Source of the DNA: an uncultured Clostridia bacterium | Lineage (GTDB): Bacteria; Bacillota; Clostridia; Christensenellales; UBA1242 | Direction of reading: 5' to 3' | Assembly: GCA_944372715.1 (NCBI GenBank) | Contig: CALVZZ010000031.1 | Coordinates: 1-6,573 of the forward strand | DNA length: 6,573 bases | Shown here: piece after piece, positions 1-5,482 of the stretch | Layout of the letters: the number at the start of each line of letters is the position of its first letter | How positions within the stretch are numbered: the first letter of the stretch is position 1 | Translations under genes and position numbers: made by a program | The notes under the pieces: generated by a model | The model's database searches: none | Seen by the model: only the letters and a program-made list of their open reading frames with translations | What the model was told of the DNA's origin: nothing

Positions 1-516
1 AAAAATTTAGAAAATGTGCTTGCTTGTGTGACAGTTGCTAAACTATGTAAAATCAAAAATGAAGATATTCAAAACGCAATTTCAAATTTTAATGCATTAT
101 CTCATAGGCTTGAACTTGTTGATATAATAGACAATGTAATGTTTGTTGATGACAGTAAATCTACTAACATAGCAAGTACACTTTGTGCAATTCAAAGTTT
201 TAAAGATAAAGACATTATACTTTTACTTGGCGGAAGAGATAAAAATTTAGACTTTTCACCAATTTTTAAAAATAAGCTATATGGTGTTGTTTGTTATGGC
301 GAATGTGGACTTAATATATTGTCGGTTGCAAAAGCTGAACATATTTTTTATGAAGAAAATCTTAAAAATGCTTTTTATAAAGCGTACGAAATTGTAAGAC
401 CAAATAGTATTGTTTTGCTTTCCCCAGCTTGTGCAAGCTTTGATGAATTTGAAAATTATAAAAAACGGGGTGAATACTTTAAACAACTAGTAGATAGACA
501 AAAGAAGGGCCTATGA
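1..516 (+). CDS. murD: MurD, UDP-N-acetylmuramoylalanine--D-glutamate ligase, C-terminal part (5' end outside window)
   Basis: The visible 171 residues are the end of the central and the whole C-terminal domain of MurD, the cytoplasmic ATP-dependent ligase that adds D-glutamate to UDP-MurNAc-L-Ala. The reading frame is open to base 1 and begins K-N-L-E-N-V-L-A, matching the N-x-x-N region of Mur ligases, so the gene starts upstream; the GTG at 16 is an internal codon. Family marks are SHRLE followed by FVDDSKSTN (the region that binds substrate and places the C-terminal domain), LLLGGRDK-x-LDF, and LLSPACASFDEF-x-NYKKRG near the end. The TGA stop overlaps the ATG of ftsW (ATGA, 513-516), so the two genes are probably translationally coupled in a cell-wall/division operon. 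Assignment to MurD rather than MurC, E or F rests on the LSPACASFD and DDSKSTN motifs. Confidence 0.95.
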   Translation, partial: KNLENVLACVTVAKLCKIKNEDIQNAISNFNALSHRLELVDIIDNVMFVDDSKSTNIASTLCAIQSFKDKDIILLLGGRDKNLDFSPIFKNKLYGVVCYGECGLNILSVAKAEHIFYEENLKNAFYKAYEIVRPNSIVLLSPACASFDEFENYKKRGEYFKQLVDRQKKGL

Positions 517-1652
517 AAAAAAGAAAAATACATTTTAGTGGATTAGAGATAACCATTATTGCTTGTGTTTTACTGCTATGTATTATTGGTTGCATTATGG
601 TGTATAGTGCAAGTTTTTATTCAGCTGAAAAAAACTTTGGGAACAAGTACTTTTTTTTAATTAAGCAAATTATAGGCGTTGTCTTAGGACTCGTTGGTAT
701 GTTTGTTGCAAGAATGATTGACCATAACAAATTAAAAAAATTCAAGTGGATTGCCGTTATTGTAAGCACAATTTTATTGGTACTTGTTTTTGTTCCGGGA
801 TTAGGAATAGAAAATTATGGTGCTAGAAGATGGATTGGCTTGGGGTTTTTTAGTATTCAACCAAGTGAAATTGCAAAATTTGTTCTTGTCTTTTTTTGTG
901 CAGTTCATCTTTCTGACAATTATCAAAAGGTGAAAAGTTTTAAAACGCTTCTTCCTCCACTTCTTGTAGGGGGTATGTTTTGTGGACTTGTTATCATAGA
1001 GCCTAATATGAGTATTACAATGTGCATTGGCATTGTGTTAGTAATAATGTTATTTTTAGGAGGGATGAGTGCCAAGCATTTTACAATGCTTGCAATTCCT
1101 GGTGTTGTTGCAGTTCCTGCTTTGATATTTATGGAACCATATAGGGTTAAAAGGTTAATGGCATTTTTAAATCCTTGGGCCTCGCCACAAGCAGAAGGTT
1201 TTCAACTAATTCAATCGTTGTACGGATTGGGTGCTGGTGGTTTATTTGGTGTTGGATTATTTAATTCAAGGCAAAAATATAGTTTTTTACCTTTTGCTGA
1301 ATCTGACTTTATTTTTTCAATAATAGGAGAAGAACTAGGTTTTTTTGGTGCGATGGGAATAATTGCAATTTTTGTAATATTAATTATTTGTTTAATAATT
1401 GTGGCTAAGAATTCTAAAACGAGATATTCAATGCTACTTGTTGCTGGTGTAGCAAGCGTGATTGCTATACAAACTATTTTAAACATTGCAGTTGTAACAG
1501 GAAGTATTCCACCAACAGGACTTCCGTTGCCTTTCATCTCTGCAGGTTCAACTTCGCTATTGGTTTTCATGAGTGCAATAGGGGTTGTTTTAAATGTCGA
1601 TAGACATTCTTGGGGTCCCCACAAAGCGAATGCTTTGAAGGGGAAAGGGTGA
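513..1652 (+). CDS. ftsW: FtsW/SpoVE-type SEDS peptidoglycan glycosyltransferase with a replaced C-terminal end
   Basis: A 379-residue polytopic membrane protein of the SEDS family, which polymerises lipid II into glycan strands with a partner class B PBP at the septum. It has about ten hydrophobic segments starting near residue 13, the NYGARRWIGLG-x-x-x-IQPSE block (101-119), the conserved loop Asp in FAESDFIFSIIGEELGF (D265, equivalent to the catalytic Asp of RodA/FtsW), and the C-terminal TGSIPPTGLPLPFISAGSTS block (329-348). An AGAAGGG ribosome binding site at 503-509 lies inside murD. The locus is odd. From residue 331 (the 20-bp repeat at 1506-1525) onward, the coding sequence seems to be a foreign replacement, because a second ftsW end lies at 2838-2978. 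The last residues, after NVDR, are encoded by strong hairpins of the adjacent RNA-like tract and may not be a natural FtsW tail. SpoVE is the alternative name; the murD neighbour does not distinguish them. Confidence 0.93.
   Translation: MKKRKIHFSGLEITIIACVLLLCIIGCIMVYSASFYSAEKNFGNKYFFLIKQIIGVVLGLVGMFVARMIDHNKLKKFKWIAVIVSTILLVLVFVPGLGIENYGARRWIGLGFFSIQPSEIAKFVLVFFCAVHLSDNYQKVKSFKTLLPPLLVGGMFCGLVIIEPNMSITMCIGIVLVIMLFLGGMSAKHFTMLAIPGVVAVPALIFMEPYRVKRLMAFLNPWASPQAEGFQLIQSLYGLGAGGLFGVGLFNSRQKYSFLPFAESDFIFSIIGEELGFFGAMGIIAIFVILIICLIIVAKNSKTRYSMLLVAGVASVIAIQTILNIAVVTGSIPPTGLPLPFISAGSTSLLVFMSAIGVVLNVDRHSWGPHKANALKGKG
1506..1525 (+). repeat. Direct repeat, left copy (attL-like) inside ftsW
   Basis: ATTCCACCAACAGGACTTCC is identical to 2847-2866 and encodes the conserved I-P-P-T-G-L-P of FtsW. 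Homology continues on both sides at protein level but drops sharply at DNA level: the flanking Ser codon is AGT here and TCA in the other copy, and the next codons are CCG TTG here and CCA CTG there. The identical block is therefore the most likely crossover interval. Confidence 0.7.
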
Positions 1653-1818
1653 GCACGTTAAGAAAAGTTGCTAGTGGCAAGTTTTTAGTAAGCGAACGGG
1701 AGCAATTTGTAATTGCGGTCCGGCTCCGACAGGAGAACCGAGCAATAGGCTAGTATTTGCATTAGTAAATCAGCAAAAGCGAGAGTTTTGACGCTGTTGA
1801 TAGGCAGAGTAGGAGAAA
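1593..1818 (+). ncRNA. Candidate structured RNA overlapping the ftsW 3' end
   Basis: At least seven stem-loops are packed here. They are 1593-1608 (AATGTC/GACATT, GATA loop); 1616-1644 (TCCCC/GGGGA enclosing CAAAGC/GCTTTG with loop GAAT); 1658-1691 (TTA/TAA, AAAA/TTTT, TTGC/GCAA); 1702-1716 (GCAATT/AATTGC, 3-nt loop); 1716-1740 (CGGT/ACCG enclosing CTCC-GACA-GGAG); 1748-1774 (GCT/AGC, ATTTG/TAAAT); and 1771-1796 (CAGC/GCTG, AAAA/TTTT). In 1621-1800, 81 of 180 bases are G or C, far above the surrounding non-coding DNA. No long open frame fits, no T-rich tail follows the 1616-1644 hairpin, and no dedicated promoter is evident, so it may be cut from or read with the ftsW transcript. The family is not recognised. 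IscB-type omega RNA (HEARO), raiA RNA or an intron remnant are only candidates. The strand is assumed from the operon direction, and the limits are approximate. Confidence 0.45.
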
Positions 1819-1889
1819 TAAAATTTAAAAATTTTTTAACGTAAATGTATACAACTTGTAATCAAAGCGTATGCATTTTTTTATATATG

Positions 1890-1898
1890 TGTTATAAT
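1890..1898 (+). promoter_or_regulatory. Extended -10 promoter for the RimL-like GNAT gene
   Basis: TGTTATAAT is a perfect extended -10 element (TGn plus TATAAT at 1893-1898). There is no convincing -35 at the normal distance, which is usual for extended -10 promoters. Transcription should start near 1905, just before the AGGAG at 1907-1911. A short inverted repeat, TACAA-C-TTGTA (1850-1860), lies upstream and could be an operator, but this is a guess. Confidence 0.6.
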
Positions 1899-1919
1899 TG
1901 CAGTATAGGAGAAAATACT

Positions 1920-2771
1920 ATGGAAAAAAGAGAATATAGAACGATTGCTAGAAGTAAAACAGGTGATGAAGTTGAGTTGATTTTTAGACCATATATTAAG
2001 GGGGATTTTGAAACTGCAAAAATTCTTTACCAGAGTTGGAGCAATCCTCAAAATTTAAGATATAATGAAATTCCAAGAGGTATGGAAATTGATGAGGATG
2101 GAAATATAAAGAATGGGATTCAATTAGTTGAAAGCATTGTAGACTACGGATTTCCTTCAGAAGATGGCAGATATTGGATGGTTATTGAAGCTGAAGAAGA
2201 TGGCAAGCGCAAGGTTGTTGGTAATTGTTGGTTTGGCAATCGCAGTTGGGATGAAGATTATGCTAAAAATGAATCGTGGGGCTTCGGTTATAATATTATA
2301 AGAAGTGATGATAAAGATTTAGATAATGAAGAATATACAATTGAAGAACTTTGTGATGTTTTTGCTAATGGAGTGAAGTGTGATAAAAATTGGGGTAAAG
2401 GTTTAGCAACTGCAATAATCAACTTTATTCTTGAACAAGCAAGACAAGAAGGCGTTAAAGATGTTATTAGTGGGGCGGATATTTTAAATTATGGTTCACT
2501 AAAACCAATGTTTAAGAATGGAATGAGATATTATAGACTGGATAGAGAAGATAAAGATCCAGATATGATTATTCATTTGAAAGATGATAATGCATCAGCC
2601 GTAGGCGAACAAATGGAAACAGAATGGCAAGAATTTCAAAAAGAGATGAAAGAAATTATTGTTAAAAATAGTGAATTTTATAAAGAAAGAGATAAGGCTA
2701 GGTTCAATAAAGCTGTAAAAAGACAGAAGGAATGGCGAGATTATAAAAATTCAGTAAAACAAAAAAAATGA
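1920..2771 (+). CDS. GNAT-family N-acetyltransferase, RimJ/RimL-like, with charged C-terminal helix
   Basis: A 283-residue predicted cytoplasmic acetyl-CoA-dependent acetyltransferase. The start is the ATG at 1920, with AGGAG (1907-1911) 8 nt upstream; an upstream in-frame ATG at 1845 would add a Cys-rich 25-residue leader crossing the promoter and is rejected. The N-terminal LIFRPYIKGDFETA (20-33) is typical of RimJ/RimL acetyltransferases. The acetyl-CoA pyrophosphate-binding motif is NWGKGLATAI (157-166), followed by a helix. ILNYGSLKPMFKNGMR (188-203) corresponds to motif B (N-x-x-S-x-x-x-x-x-x-x-G-F/M-R). Residues about 224-283 form a very charged Lys/Glu/Gln/Arg helical extension that the core fold does not need and that may bind a partner or nucleic acid. 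The substrate is unknown. The gene is the only full-length protein gene of the candidate cassette and has its own promoter, so it is probably cargo. An antibiotic or ribosomal-protein substrate cannot be inferred. Confidence 0.85.
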   Translation: MEKREYRTIARSKTGDEVELIFRPYIKGDFETAKILYQSWSNPQNLRYNEIPRGMEIDEDGNIKNGIQLVESIVDYGFPSEDGRYWMVIEAEEDGKRKVVGNCWFGNRSWDEDYAKNESWGFGYNIIRSDDKDLDNEEYTIEELCDVFANGVKCDKNWGKGLATAIINFILEQARQEGVKDVISGADILNYGSLKPMFKNGMRYYRLDREDKDPDMIIHLKDDNASAVGEQMETEWQEFQKEMKEIIVKNSEFYKERDKARFNKAVKRQKEWRDYKNSVKQKK

Positions 2772-2781
2772 AAGAAATTTA

Positions 2782-2798
2782 GAGCAATAACTTTGCTC
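2782..2798 (+). terminator. Weak stem-loop after the RimL-like GNAT gene
   Basis: GAGCAA and TTGCTC form a 6-bp stem with a 5-nt loop, 11 bases after the GNAT stop codon. The following bases (ATTCTTAAT) are only moderately T-rich, so it may be a weak intrinsic terminator or an mRNA 3'-end stabiliser. It could also be an end structure of the inserted segment. Confidence 0.35.
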
Positions 2799-2828
2799 AT
2801 TCTTAATGCAAAAATTATAATACAATAA

Positions 2829-2978
2829 CTGATATTAACAGGTTCAATTCCACCAACAGGACTTCCACTGCCTTTTATAAGTGCTGGTAGCACATCTCTT
2901 ATGGTGTTTATGACGGGAATTGGTGTGTGTTTGAATGTTGAAAAACAAAATAATATTGCTTATTTAAAAAAACTATAA
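2829..2978 (+). pseudogene. ftsW: Displaced ftsW 3' end (no 5' part)
   Basis: In the frame ending at the TAA of 2976-2978, bases 2838 onward encode 46 residues beginning T-G-S-I-P-P-T-G-L-P and ending in Y-L-K-K-L. Over the first 36 residues, 30 are identical to residues 329-364 of the intact ftsW upstream, while only 76 of 108 bases match. Three further codons upstream (CTG ATA TTA, 2829-2837) give L-I-L, compatible with the A-V-V of FtsW; before them the frame has a stop (TAA, 2826-2828). The fragment lacks a start codon and ribosome binding site and would be untranslated. It is read here as the original chromosomal ftsW tail, pushed aside when the cassette integrated at the 20-bp repeat. 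It could instead be the last remnant of a second SEDS gene. Confidence 0.85.
2847..2866 (+). repeat. Direct repeat, right copy (attR-like) in the displaced ftsW end
   Basis: This 20-bp block is identical to 1506-1525 and lies at the same codon positions of the ftsW fragment. On its left the DNA still encodes L-I-L-T-G-S, so in a circular form of the cassette these bases would join the replacement tail and form a contiguous ftsW-like attachment site. Confidence 0.7.
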
Positions 2979-3044
2979 GTTGGCAGGTTTTAAATTTAAT
3001 TAAATCTAATGGTGCAATTTAAAATTTTTAATTGAATTTAATTA

Positions 3045-3073
3045 TTTACTTTTAATGTTTTTTATGCTATTAA
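3045..3073 (+). promoter_or_regulatory. Probable promoter of the small GNAT gene
   Basis: TTTACT (3045-3050), a 17-bp spacer and TATTAA (3068-3073, or ATTAAT one base later) lie just before the ATG at 3081. The spacing puts the transcription start at or next to the start codon. The whole 2979-3080 gap is almost pure A/T, with short inverted repeats of AATTTAA type and no other recognisable gene or site, so chance matches to -10 boxes are easy. Confidence 0.4.
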
Positions 3074-3080
3074 TTTATTT

Positions 3081-3530
3081 ATGAAAATAGATTATTCATT
3101 AATAAAAGCAGAAAAAAATGATTTTGAATTTATAAAAAGTGCAAAATTAAACACGATTTTTGACTATGCAAAAAATATTTCTGCAAATGAAAAAGAAAAA
3201 ATTATTAATTATGTAAAAAAATTTACTGAGAAATATTTAAATGACTATAAAATAATTGTAAGTAAAAATGTTAAATGTGGAGTTTTACTTGTTAGAGAAT
3301 TTGAAAAAGGAATGCTTTTAGATGAAATATATTTGTTGGAAAATTATAGAGGGATTGGAATTGGGAGCGACATTATAAAAAAAGAAATAAGTAAATATGA
3401 TAATATTTTTTTATTTGTTTATAAGGACAATTTTCGAGCAGTTTCGCTATATACCAAATTAGGATTTGTAATATATGAAGATAAAGGTGAAAGATATCTG
3501 ATGTTGCATAAAAATAAAATTGATAATTAA
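3081..3530 (+). CDS. Small GNAT-family N-acetyltransferase
   Basis: A 149-residue single-domain acetyltransferase of the GCN5-related fold. Strand and helix order is as expected: a poorly conserved Lys-rich N-terminal half, the central strand GMLLDEIYLLE (77-87), the acetyl-CoA-binding loop YRGIGIGSDII (89-99, R-x-x-G-x-G), and motif B NFRAVSLYTKLGF (117-129) with the usual Asn and the Tyr near the thiol site. The substrate cannot be predicted. The start ATG has no Shine-Dalgarno sequence; a -10-like box about 7 nt upstream suggests a leaderless message. Codon use is extremely AT-biased, more so than in the RimL-like GNAT at 1920, and the two proteins share only the fold. The gene is convergent with uvrC and shares its terminator. 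It lies outside the candidate cassette. Confidence 0.85.
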   Translation: MKIDYSLIKAEKNDFEFIKSAKLNTIFDYAKNISANEKEKIINYVKKFTEKYLNDYKIIVSKNVKCGVLLVREFEKGMLLDEIYLLENYRGIGIGSDIIKKEISKYDNIFLFVYKDNFRAVSLYTKLGFVIYEDKGERYLMLHKNKIDN

Positions 3531-3553
3531 CAAAAATATTATTTAATTTTTAT

Positions 3554-3582
3554 AAAAAAATCACTTGTATAGTGATTTTTTT
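3554..3582. terminator. Bidirectional intrinsic terminator between the small GNAT gene and uvrC
   Basis: A 12-bp stem, AAAAAAATCACT/AGTGATTTTTTT, with a 5-nt loop (TGTAT) gives a T7 tract on either strand. It lies 24 bases after the plus-strand GNAT stop and touches the uvrC stop codon on the minus strand (3581-3583), so it serves both convergent genes. Confidence 0.88.
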
Positions 3583-5401
3583 AATTATTTTCTTTTTTAT
3601 GGAAATAATCATAAATTCTTTTTGCTAAATTCAAGTCAATTCCTTTAACTAAATTCAACTCTTCAATGCTCGCTTTTGCGACTTCTTCATATGTTTTAAA
3701 TGTTTTAATCAAATTGTCTTTTTTTATTTTTCCCAAACCGTAAATATCGTCTAGTGGGCTTTTAAAAACTTGTTTATTTCTTAAACTTTTATGAAAAGTA
3801 ATTGCAAATCTATGCGCTTCATCTCTTATGTTTTGTAAAATTTTTAGTTCTGCACTTCCTCGTCTAAGCATTTTAGGAATGGGATTGTTTGGCAGATATA
3901 CTTCTTCAAATTGCTTTGCTAAACTGATTGTGTCAATTTGATATGGTTTTATTATTTCATAAGTTGATGATAATTGTCCTTTTCCACCATCTATAACAAT
4001 TAAGTCGGGACGATTTTTAAAACTTTCATTTTCTCCCTTATCTAATTCTTTTAATCTTCTAAAAAGGGCTTCCTTTAAACTTGCAAAATCGTTTGGGCCA
4101 TCAACGGTTTTAATTTTGAATTTTCTATAGTGTGAGCGTTTGGGTTCGCCATTTTCAAACACAACCATTGATGCTACACTTAAAACTCCACTTGTGTTAG
4201 ATATATCATAACATTCAATTCTTTTTGGCAATCTTGACAAATTCAATTCTTCTTGCAATTTTTCAAGTGCTCCATAAGTTCTGTCAAATTTTTGTTTATC
4301 AAGGGTTATAAACTTTTCGAGATGTTCCCTTGCGTTTTTTCTTGCCATATCAATTATTGCCTTTTTATAACCCTTTTGTGGATAAACTATTTCAACTTTA
4401 AAATCCGAACTTAAATATTGAGTTAAGACATCAAGATTTTCAATTTGATTTCCTATTAAAATTGTCTTTGATATTTTTTGTTTTTTATAGTATTGAACAA
4501 TAAAACTAGACAAAGCTTCGCCTTCGTCTATACTTGCATCTATAACGCTTAAATTTTGAACACCAAGAATTTTACCACCACGAACAACAATTACGCTTAT
4601 TGCTCCACTTAATCCGTTGCTTTCAAATGCAAAAGCATCAAGTGTGACATCTTTTGGCATATTTGCAATTACTCTGTCTTTTAGTTTTGCAATCATTTTT
4701 AATTGATTTCTTATTTCTAATGCCTTTTCAAAATTTTCATTTTCAGCTTCAATTTTCATTTTTTCTTTTAAAGCATTTTCTATGATATGGTCGTTGCCAT
4801 TTAAAAATTCTATAATTTTATCGATTATTTTCATATAATCTTTCTTTGATATCTTATTTGTGCAAGGGGCACTACAAAGTCCTAAATGATAATTTAAGCA
4901 CTCTCTTTTAATAGGCTTATTTTCAACGATTTTCAAATTACAATTCCTTATAGGGAAAGCATTGTTTATTGTTTTAAGAATTTCGTTTGCGTTTATTCCT
5001 CCAAAATATGGGCCAAAATATTTTGCCTTGTCATTTTTTAATTTCCTTACAATTTCTAATTTGGGGAAGTCCTCGTCCATTTTAATTTTAATATAAGGAA
5101 ATGCCTTACCATCTTTTAAAAGTATGTTAAAAAATGGTTGATATTTTTTTATTAAATTGCTTTCTAGTGCTAATGCGTCTTGTTCGCTTAATGTTATAAA
5201 GTAGTCTAAGTCATAAATTTTTTCTACCATTGTTTTTACTTTTTGTGCGTGGGAAGAATTTTTTCTAAAATATGAACTAACTCTATTTTTTAAGTTTTTT
5301 GCTTTTCCAACATAGATAACTTCTCCGTCTATGTTTCGCATTATATAAACGCCACTATTTGTAGGTAAATTTTCTAATTTTTGCTTTAAAATTTCATTCA
5401 T
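3581..5401 (-). CDS. uvrC: UvrC, excinuclease ABC subunit C
   Basis: A 606-residue nuclease that makes both incisions around a UvrAB-marked DNA lesion in nucleotide excision repair. The N-terminal GIY-YIG nuclease has GVY (17-19), YVG (30-32), Arg40 and Glu80 in ALALESNLIKKYQP. Four cysteines, C154, C168, C176 and C180, match the UvrC iron-sulfur cluster site. A UvrB-binding UVR motif lies at about 205-240. The RNase H-like second nuclease has D399 (ECYDIS), D438 (PNDFASL), D471 (VIDGGKGQ) and H537. A C-terminal helix-hairpin-helix pair (about 552-600) includes IYGLGKIKK and LVKGIDLNLAKRI. Length and all catalytic residues are normal, so it should be active. The ATG gives the classic UvrC N-terminus but has no Shine-Dalgarno sequence; the -10 box ends 6 bases before it, implying a leaderless mRNA. 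Confidence 0.97.
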   Translation of the reverse strand: MNEILKQKLENLPTNSGVYIMRNIDGEVIYVGKAKNLKNRVSSYFRKNSSHAQKVKTMVEKIYDLDYFITLSEQDALALESNLIKKYQPFFNILLKDGKAFPYIKIKMDEDFPKLEIVRKLKNDKAKYFGPYFGGINANEILKTINNAFPIRNCNLKIVENKPIKRECLNYHLGLCSAPCTNKISKKDYMKIIDKIIEFLNGNDHIIENALKEKMKIEAENENFEKALEIRNQLKMIAKLKDRVIANMPKDVTLDAFAFESNGLSGAISVIVVRGGKILGVQNLSVIDASIDEGEALSSFIVQYYKKQKISKTILIGNQIENLDVLTQYLSSDFKVEIVYPQKGYKKAIIDMARKNAREHLEKFITLDKQKFDRTYGALEKLQEELNLSRLPKRIECYDISNTSGVLSVASMVVFENGEPKRSHYRKFKIKTVDGPNDFASLKEALFRRLKELDKGENESFKNRPDLIVIDGGKGQLSSTYEIIKPYQIDTISLAKQFEEVYLPNNPIPKMLRRGSAELKILQNIRDEAHRFAITFHKSLRNKQVFKSPLDDIYGLGKIKKDNLIKTFKTYEEVAKASIEELNLVKGIDLNLAKRIYDYFHKKENN

Positions 5402-5407
5402 AAATAA

Positions 5408-5435
5408 ATTATATCAAAAAATAGTTAAATTGCAA
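5408..5435 (-). promoter_or_regulatory. uvrC promoter immediately before the start codon
   Basis: On the minus strand TTGCAA (5430-5435), a 16-bp spacer and a perfect TATAAT (5408-5413) precede the uvrC ATG (5401-5399) by only 6 bases. Transcription should start at, or within a base or two of, the A of ATG. The promoter abuts the terminator of the upstream unknown gene, so uvrC is a separate transcription unit. No LexA-type box was recognised. Confidence 0.7.
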
Positions 5436-5436
5436 G

Positions 5437-5464
5437 AAAAAAACACGCTTGCAAGCGTGTTTTT
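5437..5464 (-). terminator. Strong intrinsic terminator of the unknown gene at 5483
   Basis: A perfect 26-bp palindrome (5439-5464, central CACGCTTGCAAGCGTG) forms an 11-bp or longer GC-containing stem and is followed on the minus strand by seven T. It lies 18 bases after the stop codon of the upstream minus-strand gene and directly before the uvrC promoter. Read on the plus strand it is followed by only five T. Confidence 0.85.
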
Positions 5465-5482
5465 AATGTTATTTGTGTTTAT

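Larger units (their letters stand above)
1506..2866 (+). mobile_element. Candidate 1.34-kb integrated cassette in ftsW (replacement ftsW end, structured RNA, GNAT gene)
   Basis: Seen: a perfect 20-bp direct repeat lies at both limits (1506-1525 and 2847-2866), at the same codons of ftsW. The upstream copy leads into a complete ftsW tail, and the downstream copy leads into a second ftsW tail with no 5' part. Between them lie a hairpin-rich GC-rich tract and an acetyltransferase gene with its own promoter. Inferred: the cassette integrated by recombination within the repeat, supplied its own ftsW 3' end and displaced the native one, as is known for site-specific elements targeting gene 3' ends. 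Removing the 1,341 bp from one repeat to the other rebuilds an intact 374-residue FtsW. No integrase, resolvase or transposase is encoded, so it would need help in trans or is a relic. Alternatives are non-reciprocal recombination with foreign DNA at short homology, or the decay of a tandem ftsW paralogue. Confidence 0.5.

Noticed and set aside
277..486. 69-codon open frame antisense to murD
   Set aside because: It is a shadow of the conserved MurD C-terminal domain, with no ribosome binding site or promoter.
1211..1624. 137-codon open frame antisense to ftsW
   Set aside because: It lies wholly within the unmistakable ftsW coding sequence, and its composition (Pro/Ile/Ala-rich shadow of SEDS codons) resembles no protein family.
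1616..1644. Intrinsic terminator of ftsW
   Set aside because: The hairpin is strong, but it lies before the ftsW stop codon and is followed by AAGGGTGAGCACG with no T tract.
1845..1919. Upstream in-frame ATG extending the RimL-like GNAT by 25 residues
   Set aside because: The extension is Cys-rich and unlike the family, has no ribosome binding site, and spans the extended -10 promoter. The ATG at 1920 has a well-spaced AGGAG.
1649..2837. Group II or group I intron inserted in ftsW
   Set aside because: No domain V-like hairpin, no reverse transcriptase or homing endonuclease, and no recognisable group I core were seen. An intron would also not duplicate 46 codons of its target.
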